DNA from: Pseudomonas jessenii
GTDB taxonomy: Bacteria > Pseudomonadota > Gammaproteobacteria > Pseudomonadales > Pseudomonadaceae
Assembly: GCF_002236115.1 (NCBI RefSeq)
Contig: NZ_NIWT01000005.1
Location: forward strand, 496,001-560,000
Length of the DNA stretch: 64,000 nt
Reading direction: 5' to 3'
Of the stretch, positions 25,459 through 33,813 are shown piece after piece (the first letter of the stretch is position 1; each line of letters starts with the position of its first letter). The notes below the pieces were generated by a model that was not told the origin of the DNA, did no database searches, and was given only the letters and a program-made list of their open reading frames with translations. A program made the position numbers and the translations under genes.

Positions 25459-25950
25459 TCAGGCGATGCGTGGGTCTGGATTGTCCAGGACACTGTCTGT
25501 CTGCTCAGCACGGAAGGTTTTCAGCACCGCGTGGAACTGCGGGTGCTTGGCGCCAAGGATACTCGCCGACAGCAGCGCCGCGTTGATCGCGCCCGCCTTG
25601 CCGATGGCCAGGGTGGCGACCGGAATGCCCGCCGGCATCTGCACAATGGATAGCAGCGAATCAACGCCCGACAGCATTGCCGATTGTACTGGTACGCCCA
25701 GCACCGGCAGGTGGGTCTTGGCCGCACACATGCCAGGCAAATGGGCCGCGCCACCGGCACCGGCGATGATCACCTCGATGCCACGCGCCTCGGCTTCTTC
25801 AGCGTACTGGAACAGCAGGTCCGGGGTGCGGTGGGCAGAAACCACTTTCACCTCGTAGGGGATGCCGAGCTTTTCCAGCATATCGGCGGTGTGGCTAAGG
25901 GTGGACCAATCGGACTTGGAGCCCATGATCACGCCAACCAGTGCACTCAT
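25459..25950 (-). CDS. purE: N5-carboxyaminoimidazole ribonucleotide mutase PurE
   Basis: A 163-residue enzyme that converts N5-CAIR, made by PurK, to CAIR. Class I PurE signature parts: IMGSKSDWSTL at the N-terminus (substrate phosphate loop), VVSAHRTPD with the catalytic histidine, and GAGGAAHLPGM. It heads the purE-purK operon. The leader contains an intrinsic-terminator-like hairpin only about 50 bp before the start codon, which suggests control by premature termination or the end of another transcript. Confidence 0.97.
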   Translation of the reverse strand: MSALVGVIMGSKSDWSTLSHTADMLEKLGIPYEVKVVSAHRTPDLLFQYAEEAEARGIEVIIAGAGGAAHLPGMCAAKTHLPVLGVPVQSAMLSGVDSLLSIVQMPAGIPVATLAIGKAGAINAALLSASILGAKHPQFHAVLKTFRAEQTDSVLDNPDPRIA

Positions 25951-25972
25951 CGTCGTGCCTCTTCTCTCTGGG

Positions 25973-26042
25973 CGCCCGCAGGCGCATCAAAAAACAACAA
26001 GCCACGCAGGATGCGTGGCTTGATTGTACGAATTATGGCCGG
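25973..26042. repeat. Copy A of a duplicated element: purE leader with terminator-like hairpin
   Basis: CGCCCGCAGGCGC, TCAAAAAAC and a strong stem CAAGCCACGC-AGGAT-GCGTGGCTTG (25999-26024). Read on the minus strand, towards purE, the stem is followed by TTGTTTTTTG, which makes it a classic intrinsic terminator within the purE leader. The same element, worn, recurs at 27012-27080, upstream of the second peptidase gene. Confidence 0.75.
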
Positions 26043-26362
26043 TCGTAACCGGCCGAAGGCCGCGCAGTATACCGCAATACGACAGATAAACAGCCCCTGT
26101 CGCGACCATCTGTCATTCACCTTGCCGGAGTTATTAACTGACTCAAAAGTCAGCCGAGACAGCTATTTCAGATGACGACTTGATTACTCACAATAAGATC
26201 CAAAACTTCCAGTGCCTAAAATTCTATAAATATTAATTCCATGCAATAGAACGCAACAATCCCCAACTCGCAAAAACAAAACACCGCCATTAGATTAAAC
26301 TTATAGAAACCTCAAAACAAACCAAACCTGCAACAACCCCAAGACAACTAAAGGATTCACGG
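26043..26362. other. Non-coding AT-rich stretch before the first peptidase gene
   Basis: Contains GGCCGG-N... inverted pieces near 26037-26055 that belong to the purE promoter side. After about 26090 the sequence becomes AT-rich, with TTCTATAAATATTAAT at about 26222-26237 as a possible -10 region. No gene is supported. Confidence 0.5.
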
Positions 26363-26959
26363 ATGAACCCAATTAGCGCTCCCACTGAGAAAAAAGCAAT
26401 TACTATTTTCGTGATCATTCATGATGACGTACCGGAATCAACACGAAAAAACCTTTATGCTGACCATTTCCAGCCATTCACAACCGAACTGCAAAGTTTT
26501 ATCGAGCGAAAAGTCCACGTAGTTTTTGGCCGACTCGCGCCCTACAGCAACTTTGATTATAAGAACGAAAACGAGCAAATGACCTCGTCGCGCTGGGAAA
26601 ACATGTGCTTCGGCTATTTAGAGGAAAGGCGTGCAGAAGGGTTCAAAACGGACCGACTGACCAAAGTGCTTTTAGTCACCAACGAAAGCTTGAACAGCAA
26701 GATAGCGGGCATCGCTCGTGTTTACCCACCGTTTTTTTCCGGAAATAGCGCAATTGCATCACTGATCAACTACATAAATGTCGCCCATGAAATTGGACAC
26801 TTACTGGGTGCAAGGCATGAGGACTATGAAACTCAATTCAACGGCTGGTGGTGTGAAACTTATATGACACCAAAGCCCGGAGGTATTACATCAAACTGTT
26901 ATATATTCAGTCCTGCCAACCGACAGAACATAAAAAATTATTTGGCGAGCGTAAACTGA
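26363..26959 (+). CDS. Small metzincin-like zinc metallopeptidase (paralogue 1)
   Basis: A 198-residue protein with the metzincin zinc motif HEIGHLLGARH (HExxHxxGxxH) near residues 142-152, followed by ED. A methionine in CETYMTP about 20 residues later may be the Met-turn. No signal peptide, lipobox or membrane helix is visible, so it is either cytoplasmic or exported by another route. It has three cysteines, at about positions 75, 164 and 177. AAAGGA lies well placed before the ATG. Base composition is far more AT-rich than the neighbours, which suggests horizontal gain. It shares the F(D/N)YK(N/S)(E/D)N motif and the C-terminal NI(K/R)NYL end with the next gene. The substrate is unknown. 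Confidence 0.75.
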   Translation: MNPISAPTEKKAITIFVIIHDDVPESTRKNLYADHFQPFTTELQSFIERKVHVVFGRLAPYSNFDYKNENEQMTSSRWENMCFGYLEERRAEGFKTDRLTKVLLVTNESLNSKIAGIARVYPPFFSGNSAIASLINYINVAHEIGHLLGARHEDYETQFNGWWCETYMTPKPGGITSNCYIFSPANRQNIKNYLASVN

Positions 26960-27011
26960 TAACTCCTGGATTATCCATCAAGAAAACCCCTGAAAGTTTT
27001 GCGCACTTCGT

Positions 27012-27080
27012 CGCCCGCAGGCGCGTCAAAAAACCTGCAAGCTACGTATTATGCATGTCTTGAGTACGAATGATGGATGG
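27012..27080. repeat. Copy B of the duplicated purE-leader element (decayed)
   Basis: CGCCCGCAGGCGCGTCAAAA then CAAGCTACGTATTATGCATG and TCTTGAGTACGAATGATGG. By eye it is roughly three quarters identical to 25973-26042 along its whole length. The stem has lost several pairs, so it should no longer terminate well. It marks the boundary of a tandem duplication. Confidence 0.7.
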
Positions 27081-27358
27081 AAATAATCAGCTTCTAGCCA
27101 AAAGCTATAAATTCCGACAACAACTCTGCACCGATCCAAAGTCCTTTGAAAGACAACTGCTCAATACCATCCTGAATATAAACCTTGAAAAACAACCACA
27201 CATACGTAAATCATGATTCCCCACAAGTGATGATGCCTTCAGCATCGTCGAACTGAGAACAAAATTATTCTGTATTATTTAATTCACACTGAACTCACAC
27301 CTTATTAATCGACCACTTCACCAACTTCAATTCAGCCACTTATGTCTTGATAAACCCA

Positions 27359-27934
27359 ATGGAACCCATTATGTCAAAACGACCGATCAAGCTTAACGTC
27401 TTCCTGCACGAAGATCTGAAAGGCATTAACGAAGACTTGCTCCACCAAGATTATTTCGACTGGCTGGCAGATACGGTCTCCCGAATCTCAGGCCGCACAA
27501 TGGACGTTAATTTAATACAACCTTCAGACGCCTTAACATTAAGCAGCTTCAACTATAAGTCGGATAATATTGAGCGCTTGATGGATAAATTTCAGGATGC
27601 TCTTCTTACCCATCTGGGAAATCAAGATCGCACCACTTACGATGCCTCCATCGATTTGTATTTGCTATTAACGCGCGACGACATCAATAAAACTACGCTG
27701 GGTGTTGCTCAACAACCGGGCGTGATGGGTATTGCCTCGATTACATCGAAATTAACTGCATCCCATGAGGTTGGGCATATGCTTAACGCTGCTCATGAAG
27801 ACAGCGATGAAAACGTTTCGACCTACTACGGAACCTACAAATCGATAATGTACAAAACTGCACGCAAGTCAGCTTTTACCTTCAGCAAGAAAAACGAAGA
27901 GAACATTCGCAATTACCTCAATCAGTACCCTTGA
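27359..27934 (+). CDS. Small metzincin-like zinc metallopeptidase (paralogue 2)
   Basis: A protein of about 191 residues, related to the gene at 26363. The zinc motif is HEVGHMLNAAH (HExxHxxxxxH), with asparagine in place of the usual metzincin glycine. SIMY about 20 residues later is a textbook Met-turn. No cysteines, no signal peptide and no membrane helix. The start is uncertain: ATG at 27359, ATG at 27371 and TTG at 27347 are possible, none with a clear Shine-Dalgarno sequence, and the alignment with paralogue 1 suggests that an original start has mutated. AT-rich like its neighbour. It ends 63 bp before the convergent LysR gene. Substrate unknown. Confidence 0.7.
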   Translation: MEPIMSKRPIKLNVFLHEDLKGINEDLLHQDYFDWLADTVSRISGRTMDVNLIQPSDALTLSSFNYKSDNIERLMDKFQDALLTHLGNQDRTTYDASIDLYLLLTRDDINKTTLGVAQQPGVMGIASITSKLTASHEVGHMLNAAHEDSDENVSTYYGTYKSIMYKTARKSAFTFSKKNEENIRNYLNQYP

Positions 27935-27997
27935 TCTGATTGACGCCGTTTTCGACAGATCAAGGCCAACTCGATTGGCCTTGATCACGCTTCGCCC

Positions 27998-28909
27998 TCA
28001 GGAAGCAGAACCCGCCGCTCCGCCTTCCAGTTTGCGCCACAACAACCGCACATTGGCCTTGCGCACAAGGGCGCAGCGGTAGAGACGAATTTCCAGCGGC
28101 ACATGCCATTGCGGCCCTCCGCAGACCACCAGTTCACCGCGCGCCAGTTCGGCACGCACGCTCAGTTGTGGCACCCAGGCAATGCCCAGGCCTTCAAGAG
28201 CCATGCTTTTCAGGCTGTCGGCCATCGCAGTTTCGTAGATGGTGGTGAAGCGCAGCGCCCGTTGGCGCAGCAACATGTTCACCGAACGACCGAGGAACGC
28301 ACCGGCGCTGTAGGCCAACAGCGGCACGCTGCCCTCGCCTTCCAGATCGAACAGCGGCTTGCCCTCGGCGTCTGCCGCGCAGACCGGCAGCATCTCGGTG
28401 TGGCCAAGGTGTAGCGAGGGGAAGATTTCGGGGTCCATCTGCATCGCCGCATCCGGATCATAGAACGCCAGCATCAGATCGCAGCCGCCTTCGCGCAAGG
28501 CATGCACGGCGTCACCGACGTTGGTCGCCACCAGCCGCGTGGCGATGTTCAAACCTTCGTTGCGCAACTGCGCGATCCAGCGCGGAAAGAAACCGAGCGC
28601 CAGGGAGTGCGCGGCAGCGACCTGCATCACTTCGCCCTGCCCGCCCTCCAAGTGATGCAGATGGCGCAATACTTCGCCCAGCTGTTCGACCACGGTGCGC
28701 GCGGTGACCAGAAACAATTGCCCTGCCGCCGTCAGCTCCACCGGCGTGCGCGAACGGTTGACCAGGGTCAGCCCCAACGCGGCTTCAAGGCTGCGGATTC
28801 GCCGACTGAACGCCGGCTGCGTCACAAAACGCCGCTCGGCGGCCTGGGAGAAACTGCGGGTGGCGGCCAGGGCACTGAAGTCCTCCAGCCATTTGCTTTC
28901 CAGATTCAT
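27998..28909 (-). CDS. LysR-type regulator divergent from aspA
   Basis: A 303-residue LysR regulator. The winged helix is at residues 1-62: WLEDFSALAATRSFSQAAERR and FVTQPAFSRRIRSLEAALG. The effector-binding domain follows (about 90-295). GGGAGG precedes the ATG at 28909, which rules out the longer start eight codons upstream. It is divergent from aspA with 180 bp between them, the classical arrangement for control of the neighbour, so aspartate or a related compound may be the effector. That effector is inference. Confidence 0.9.
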   Translation of the reverse strand: MNLESKWLEDFSALAATRSFSQAAERRFVTQPAFSRRIRSLEAALGLTLVNRSRTPVELTAAGQLFLVTARTVVEQLGEVLRHLHHLEGGQGEVMQVAAAHSLALGFFPRWIAQLRNEGLNIATRLVATNVGDAVHALREGGCDLMLAFYDPDAAMQMDPEIFPSLHLGHTEMLPVCAADAEGKPLFDLEGEGSVPLLAYSAGAFLGRSVNMLLRQRALRFTTIYETAMADSLKSMALEGLGIAWVPQLSVRAELARGELVVCGGPQWHVPLEIRLYRCALVRKANVRLLWRKLEGGAAGSAS

Positions 28910-28976
28910 CACGTCCTCCCGGACACGCACCAATTTAGGTCACACGTTCGCCGTCAAGCCGGCGTCACACGGGCAT

Positions 28977-28993
28977 TATGCCGAATGTGCATA
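28977..28993. promoter_or_regulatory. Candidate LysR binding site in the lysR-aspA gap
   Basis: TATGC-N7-GCATA fits the interrupted-palindrome shape of LysR boxes. It lies 68 bp upstream of the lysR start and 97 bp upstream of aspA. Confidence 0.4.
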
Positions 28994-29089
28994 GGCTAGT
29001 GCTTAACAGCATTGGCCCAAAATTCTACACAAGCCTAGCATTCACAGCGTTCCGGCACAGACCGGGTCCATATTGAGATGATTTCTATC

Positions 29090-30514
29090 ATGTCCTCCGC
29101 TGCATCATTCCGCACAGAAAATGACCTGCTTGGCGCCCTCGAAGTACCGGCTCAAGCGTATTACGGCATCCAGACCCTGCGAGCGGTGAATAACTTCCGC
29201 CTTTCGGGCGTTCCGATTTCGCACTATCCGAAACTGGTTGTCGGTCTGGCCATGGTTAAACAGGCCGCTGCCGACGCCAACCGTGAGTTGGGTCACCTGA
29301 GCGAAGCCAAGCACGCCGCCATCAGCGAAGCTTGTGCACGTTTGATCCGCGGCGACTTCCACGAAGAGTTCGTGGTGGACATGATTCAAGGCGGTGCTGG
29401 CACTTCGACCAACATGAATGCCAACGAAGTCATCGCCAACATCGCACTGGAGGCCATGGGTCACCAGAAAGGCGAGTATCAGTACCTGCACCCGAACGAC
29501 GACGTGAACATGGCGCAGTCGACCAACGACGCCTACCCGACGGCGATCCGTCTGGGTCTGTTGCTCGGTCACGACGCCCTGCTCGCCAGCCTCGACAGCC
29601 TGATTCAGGCGTTCGCGGCCAAGGGTGAAGAATTCAACCACGTCCTGAAGATGGGTCGTACCCAACTGCAAGACGCCGTTCCGATGACCCTGGGTCAGGA
29701 ATTCCGTGCGTTCGCCACTACCTTGGGTGAAGACCTCGCACGCCTGAAGACTCTGGCACCGGAAGTGCTGACGGAAGTTAACCTGGGCGGCACCGCGATC
29801 GGCACCGGCATCAACGCCGACCCGCGTTACCAGCACCTGGCCGTTCAGCGTCTGGCAGTAATCAGCGGTCAACCGCTGGTACCGGCCGCCGACCTGATCG
29901 AAGCCACCTCCGACATGGGCGCCTTCGTGCTGTTCTCCGGCATGCTCAAGCGTACCGCGGTCAAGCTGTCGAAGATCTGCAACGACCTGCGCCTGCTGTC
30001 CAGCGGCCCACGCACCGGCATCAACGAGATCAACCTGCCGGCGCGTCAGCCAGGCAGCTCGATCATGCCAGGCAAGGTCAACCCGGTTATTCCGGAAGCG
30101 GTCAACCAGGTAGCGTTCCAGATCATCGGTAACGACCTGGCCCTGACCATCGCGGCCGAAGGCGGCCAACTGCAACTGAACGTGATGGAGCCGCTGATCG
30201 CCTTCAAGATCTTCGACTCGATCCGCCTGCTGCAACGCGCCATGGACATGCTGCGCGAGCACTGCATCGTCGGCATCACCGCCAACGAAGCACGCTGCCG
30301 TGAACTGGTCGAGCACTCGATCGGCCTGGTCACCGCACTGAACCCGTACATCGGCTACAAAAATGCCACCCGCATCGCCGGCCTCGCCCTTGAAAGCGGC
30401 CGTGGCGTGCTGGAACTGGTGCGCGAAGAAGGTCTGCTCGACGAAGCCATGCTCGCCGACATCCTGCGCCCGGAAAACATGATTGCTCCGCGTCTGGTGC
30501 CTCTGAAGGCATAA
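29090..30514 (+). CDS. aspA: Aspartate ammonia-lyase (aspartase)
   Basis: A 474-residue enzyme that deaminates L-aspartate to fumarate and ammonia. It belongs to the fumarase/aspartase superfamily; the signature GSSIMPGKVNP with the mobile catalytic serine loop is present, as are GGAGTSTNMNANEV and NDAYPTAIRL. The start MSSAASFRTEND at 29090 is preferred; an in-frame ATG four codons upstream is also possible. A strong terminator follows. With the asparaginase and the amino-acid symporter downstream, the region can take asparagine or aspartate into the citric acid cycle. Confidence 0.95.
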   Translation: MSSAASFRTENDLLGALEVPAQAYYGIQTLRAVNNFRLSGVPISHYPKLVVGLAMVKQAAADANRELGHLSEAKHAAISEACARLIRGDFHEEFVVDMIQGGAGTSTNMNANEVIANIALEAMGHQKGEYQYLHPNDDVNMAQSTNDAYPTAIRLGLLLGHDALLASLDSLIQAFAAKGEEFNHVLKMGRTQLQDAVPMTLGQEFRAFATTLGEDLARLKTLAPEVLTEVNLGGTAIGTGINADPRYQHLAVQRLAVISGQPLVPAADLIEATSDMGAFVLFSGMLKRTAVKLSKICNDLRLLSSGPRTGINEINLPARQPGSSIMPGKVNPVIPEAVNQVAFQIIGNDLALTIAAEGGQLQLNVMEPLIAFKIFDSIRLLQRAMDMLREHCIVGITANEARCRELVEHSIGLVTALNPYIGYKNATRIAGLALESGRGVLELVREEGLLDEAMLADILRPENMIAPRLVPLKA

Positions 30515-30577
30515 CCCGACGCGTTACTTGTAGCACCGCTCACCAGGTCGAGGGACTAGACACCTCTCACCTTTTGA

Positions 30578-30612
30578 GGGCTTGGGGATTTAGTCCCCAG
30601 GCCCTTTTTTTT
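30578..30612 (+). terminator. Terminator of aspA
   Basis: GGGCTTGGGG pairs with CCCCAGGCCC around ATTTAGT, followed by eight T bases. Confidence 0.9.
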
Positions 30613-30637
30613 AACTGTTTGAAAGGACACACGTCTA

Positions 30638-30727
30638 CTGTGGGAGCGAGCCTGCTCGCGATGAACGATGACACGGTGCAGCTGTAAAACCGTGGCGCCT
30701 GCATCGCGAGCAGGCTCGCTCCCACAA
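30638..30727. repeat. REP pair (REPIN)
   Basis: Inverted REP copies with GCCTGC/GCAGGC cores, just after the aspA terminator. Confidence 0.9.
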
Positions 30728-31015
30728 GAGCCTGACAGCAAAAATGTCAGGTGTTTCAAAGGCTTCGTTTCACCGCATGCACCACAACCGTGCAGACGGA
30801 CGGCACTGTCATCGGTATAGTGCCGCCCCTCTTCGCATGAGCGGTCGTCGGTAGCGAGGCCACAACCCATGCGAAACCCGAACTAATAACAAACCCGCGA
30901 TATGAAACCGGGACGAACTTCGTACCGCCCATTGTGCCGTGCGCCAAGGGGTGTAACTCGATGTGTCTGTCCGGCCAGCATTGTTGCCTACACAAAAAAC
31001 AGCGAGGAATAATCC
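30728..31015. other. Non-coding control region before the AGCS symporter gene
   Basis: Contains the inverted repeat CGGCACT-N11-AGTGCCG at 30801-30825, with TATAGT (30816-30821) as a possible -10 inside it, which suggests an operator over a promoter. The symporter ATG is about 190 bp further on, so the leader would be long. No open reading frame is supported. Confidence 0.45.
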
Positions 31016-32467
31016 ATGCTCGAAGTCATTAACGACTTCCTCTCAGGGAAAGTACTGATCGTGCTCATTGTCGGGCTCGGTAGCTACTTCACGATCCGCT
31101 CGCGTTTCGTTCAATTGCGTCACTTCTTCCATATGTTCGCGGTGTTCCGCGACAGCCTCAAAAGCAGCGCCGGGCAACTGAGCTCGTTCCAGGCCCTGAT
31201 GCTCAGCCTCGCCGGCCGCGTCGGTGCGGGCAACATCGCCGGTGTCGGCATTGCCGTGACCCTCGGTGGCCCAGGTGCGGTGTTCTGGATGTGGGTGACC
31301 GCGCTGGTCGGCATGTCCAGCAGTTTCTTCGAATGCTCCCTCGGCCAGCTCTACAAGCGCTGCGATTCCGAAGGCCAGTTCCGCGGTGGCCCGTCCTATT
31401 ACATCCAGCACGGTTTGCAAAAACGCTGGTTGGGCATGCTGATGGCGTTCCTGTTGCTGGTGACGTTCGGCTTCGCCTTCAACGGCCTGCAAGCCCACGC
31501 TGTGACGCACTCGCTGAACAACGCGTTCGGCCTCGACACCACTTACACCGGCATCGGCCTGGCCGTACTGCTGGGCCTGGTGTTCATCGGCGGGATCAAG
31601 CGCATCGCCAAGGTCGCCGACCTGTTGGTGCCGGTGAAAACCCTGGCGTACATCGGCGTGACCATCTACGTGATCGTGCTGCAGTTCGACCAGGTGCCGG
31701 ACATGCTGATGACCATCGTCAAGAGCGCCTTCGGTCTGGACCAGGCTTTCGGTGGCCTGATCGGCAGCGCCATTATCATGGGCGTGAAGCGTGGCGTGTT
31801 CGCCAACGAAGCAGGTCTGGGCAGTGCACCTAACGTGGCGGCGGTTGCAGCGGTCGAACACCCGGTGGCGCAAGGCGTGGTCCAGGCGTTCAGCGTGTTC
31901 CTCGATACCTTCGTGATCTGCACCTGCACCGCGTTGCTGATTCTGCTCTCCGGTTTCTACACCCCAGGCTTCGAAGGCGACGGCATTGCCCTGACCCAGA
32001 ACTCGCTGGCCGCCGTGGTCGGTGACTGGGGCCGGATGTTCATCTCCGTAGCCCTGGCGTTGTTCGTGTTCACCTCGATCCTCTACAACTACTACCTGGG
32101 TGAGAACAACCTGCGCTTTTTGATCGGTGAAAACCGCAAAGCGCTGATGGGCTATCGCGCGCTGGTACTGGTGCTGATTTTCTGGGGCGCCATCGAAAAC
32201 CTCGGCACCGTGTTCGCTTTCGCCGACATCACCATGACCATGCTCGCGTTCGTCAACCTGATCGCGCTCTTCCTGCTGTTCAAGGTCGGCATGCGCATCC
32301 TGCGTGACTACGATGACCAACGCGCCGCCGGGATCAAGACTCCGGTGTTCGACTCCGCCAAGTTCCCGGATCTGGATCTGGATCGCCAGGCGTGGCCGGC
32401 CAACCCGCCTGCCGCTGTCGGCAAGACTGAAGTTGAGCCGCAAGGCGTACCCGCAGCGCAACGCTGA
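31016..32467 (+). CDS. Alanine/glycine:cation symporter (AGCS) family protein
   Basis: A 483-residue inner-membrane transporter with about ten to eleven helices. Family parts: SSFQALMLSLAGRVGAGNIA near residues 60-79 (the substrate and sodium-binding helix), FEGDGIALTQNSLAAVVG, and the conserved GVKRGVFANEAGLGSAPNVA. It takes up alanine, glycine or a similar small amino acid with Na+ or H+. AGCGAGGAA precedes the ATG. It is followed by a REP pair and an asparaginase gene on the same strand. The amino acid specificity cannot be read. Confidence 0.93.
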   Translation: MLEVINDFLSGKVLIVLIVGLGSYFTIRSRFVQLRHFFHMFAVFRDSLKSSAGQLSSFQALMLSLAGRVGAGNIAGVGIAVTLGGPGAVFWMWVTALVGMSSSFFECSLGQLYKRCDSEGQFRGGPSYYIQHGLQKRWLGMLMAFLLLVTFGFAFNGLQAHAVTHSLNNAFGLDTTYTGIGLAVLLGLVFIGGIKRIAKVADLLVPVKTLAYIGVTIYVIVLQFDQVPDMLMTIVKSAFGLDQAFGGLIGSAIIMGVKRGVFANEAGLGSAPNVAAVAAVEHPVAQGVVQAFSVFLDTFVICTCTALLILLSGFYTPGFEGDGIALTQNSLAAVVGDWGRMFISVALALFVFTSILYNYYLGENNLRFLIGENRKALMGYRALVLVLIFWGAIENLGTVFAFADITMTMLAFVNLIALFLLFKVGMRILRDYDDQRAAGIKTPVFDSAKFPDLDLDRQAWPANPPAAVGKTEVEPQGVPAAQR

Positions 32468-32518
32468 CAGGTGAATGACGGGCGCATCGCGTGCGCCCGT
32501 CAGTTAAAGTTCGAAAAA

Positions 32519-32610
32519 CTGTGGGAGCGAGCTTGCTCGCGATGGCGCACTGTCAGTCAATAGAGCGATGTCTGACATACCGCTATCGCGAGCAAGCTCG
32601 CTCCCACAGG
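32519..32610. repeat. REP pair (REPIN)
   Basis: Inverted REP copies between the symporter and asparaginase genes. The open frame running through them is not coding. Confidence 0.9.
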
Positions 32611-32634
32611 AACTCTTCCTTTCGGAGAATCTTC

Positions 32635-33639
32635 ATGAATTCGTCGACCTACCCCGCCGCCCAGCACGTCATGGTGCTCTACACCGGTGGCACCATCGGT
32701 ATGCAGGCCAGCGCCAACGGCCTGGCCCCGGCGTCCGGCTTCGAAGCGCGGATGCGTGACTATCTGCACAGCCAGCCTGAGCTGGTGGTACCGCAATGGC
32801 GTTTCCGTGAAATGTCGCCGCTGATCGACAGTGCCAACATGACTCCGACGTACTGGCAGCAGTTGCGTGAAGCAGTGGTCGATGCGGTGGATGTTCAGGG
32901 CTGCGACAGCGTGCTGATCCTGCATGGCACCGACACCCTGGCCTACAGCGCGGCCGCGATGAGTTTCCAGTTGCTCGGCCTGCATGCCCGCGTGTGCTTC
33001 ACCGGCTCGATGCTGCCGGCAGGTGTAACTGACAGCGACGCCTGGGAAAACCTCGGCGGCGCGCTGGTTGCGATGGGCCAAGGCCTGGCGCCGGGCGTGC
33101 ATCTGTACTTCCATGGCGAACTGCTGGACCCGACCCGTTGCGCCAAGGTGCGCAGTTTTGGCCGTCATCCCTTCAAGCGACTGGTGCGTCAGGGCGGCGG
33201 TGTGAAAGCGGCCTCGATTCCGGCACAACTGAACTACAACCAGCCGAAGCAATTGGCGAAGGTCGCGGTATTGCCACTGTTTCCCGGCATTAGCGCCGAG
33301 GTGCTGGATGGTTTGCTCGACAGCGGCATTCAAGGTCTGGTGCTGGAGTGCTACGGCAGCGGCACCGGGCCGAGCGACAATCCAGAGTTCCTCGCCAGCC
33401 TCGGCCGTGCACGGGACAACGGCGTGGTGGTGGTTGCCGTTACCCAATGCCATGAAGGTGGCGTGAAGCTCGACGTGTATGAGGCAGGCAGCCGCCTGCG
33501 TGGCGTTGGCGTGCTGTCCGGTGGCGGCATGACCCGTGAGGCGGCGTTTGGCAAGTTGCATGGCTTGCTGGGAGCCGGACTCGAAGCGGCCGAGGTTCGC
33601 CGTCTCGTTGAACTCGACCTCTGCGGCGAATTGAGCTGA
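32635..33639 (+). CDS. ansA: Asparaginase (type I-like, cytoplasmic)
   Basis: A 334-residue L-asparaginase that yields aspartate and ammonia; aspartate can then go to aspartase upstream. Catalytic threonine motifs are both present: VLYTGGTIGM near residue 15 and LILHGTDTLAYSA near residue 95, with a lysine in the C-terminal half. No signal peptide, so it is cytoplasmic. CGGAGA lies before the ATG at 32635; a longer frame would run through a REP pair and is rejected. The symbol ansA follows the cytoplasmic type and is tentative. Confidence 0.9.
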   Translation: MNSSTYPAAQHVMVLYTGGTIGMQASANGLAPASGFEARMRDYLHSQPELVVPQWRFREMSPLIDSANMTPTYWQQLREAVVDAVDVQGCDSVLILHGTDTLAYSAAAMSFQLLGLHARVCFTGSMLPAGVTDSDAWENLGGALVAMGQGLAPGVHLYFHGELLDPTRCAKVRSFGRHPFKRLVRQGGGVKAASIPAQLNYNQPKQLAKVAVLPLFPGISAEVLDGLLDSGIQGLVLECYGSGTGPSDNPEFLASLGRARDNGVVVVAVTQCHEGGVKLDVYEAGSRLRGVGVLSGGGMTREAAFGKLHGLLGAGLEAAEVRRLVELDLCGELS

Positions 33640-33652
33640 CACACCACACCAC

Positions 33653-33754
33653 GTGTAGGAGCGAGCTCGCTAGCGATGGTCGTTAACGATAACGCCGGGA
33701 GCCTGGCACCCCGCGGCGCTCTCAGGCTTTTCGCGAGCGGGCTCGCTCCTACAG
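33653..33754. repeat. REP pair (REPIN)
   Basis: Inverted REP copies, the left one altered (GAGCTCGCTAGC), between the asparaginase and AraC genes. Confidence 0.85.
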
Positions 33755-33813
33755 TTTCCAGCGCTCGGCATATAACTTGCTGTGTTCCAGCTATCCCAAG
33801 GCTGGAAGTCCTT

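Noticed and set aside
24440..25858. 472-codon plus-strand open frame opposite purK and purE
   Set aside because: Antisense to two enzymes with intact active-site motifs; no start signal.
26000..28000. Idea that the peptidase island is a prophage or transposon
   Set aside because: No integrase, transposase, att-like terminal repeats or tRNA gene is visible; only the duplicated leader element flanks the first gene.
32491..32634. N-terminal extension of asparaginase through a REP pair
   Set aside because: The extension encodes only REP sequence; ATG at 32635 has a good ribosome site and fits the family length.
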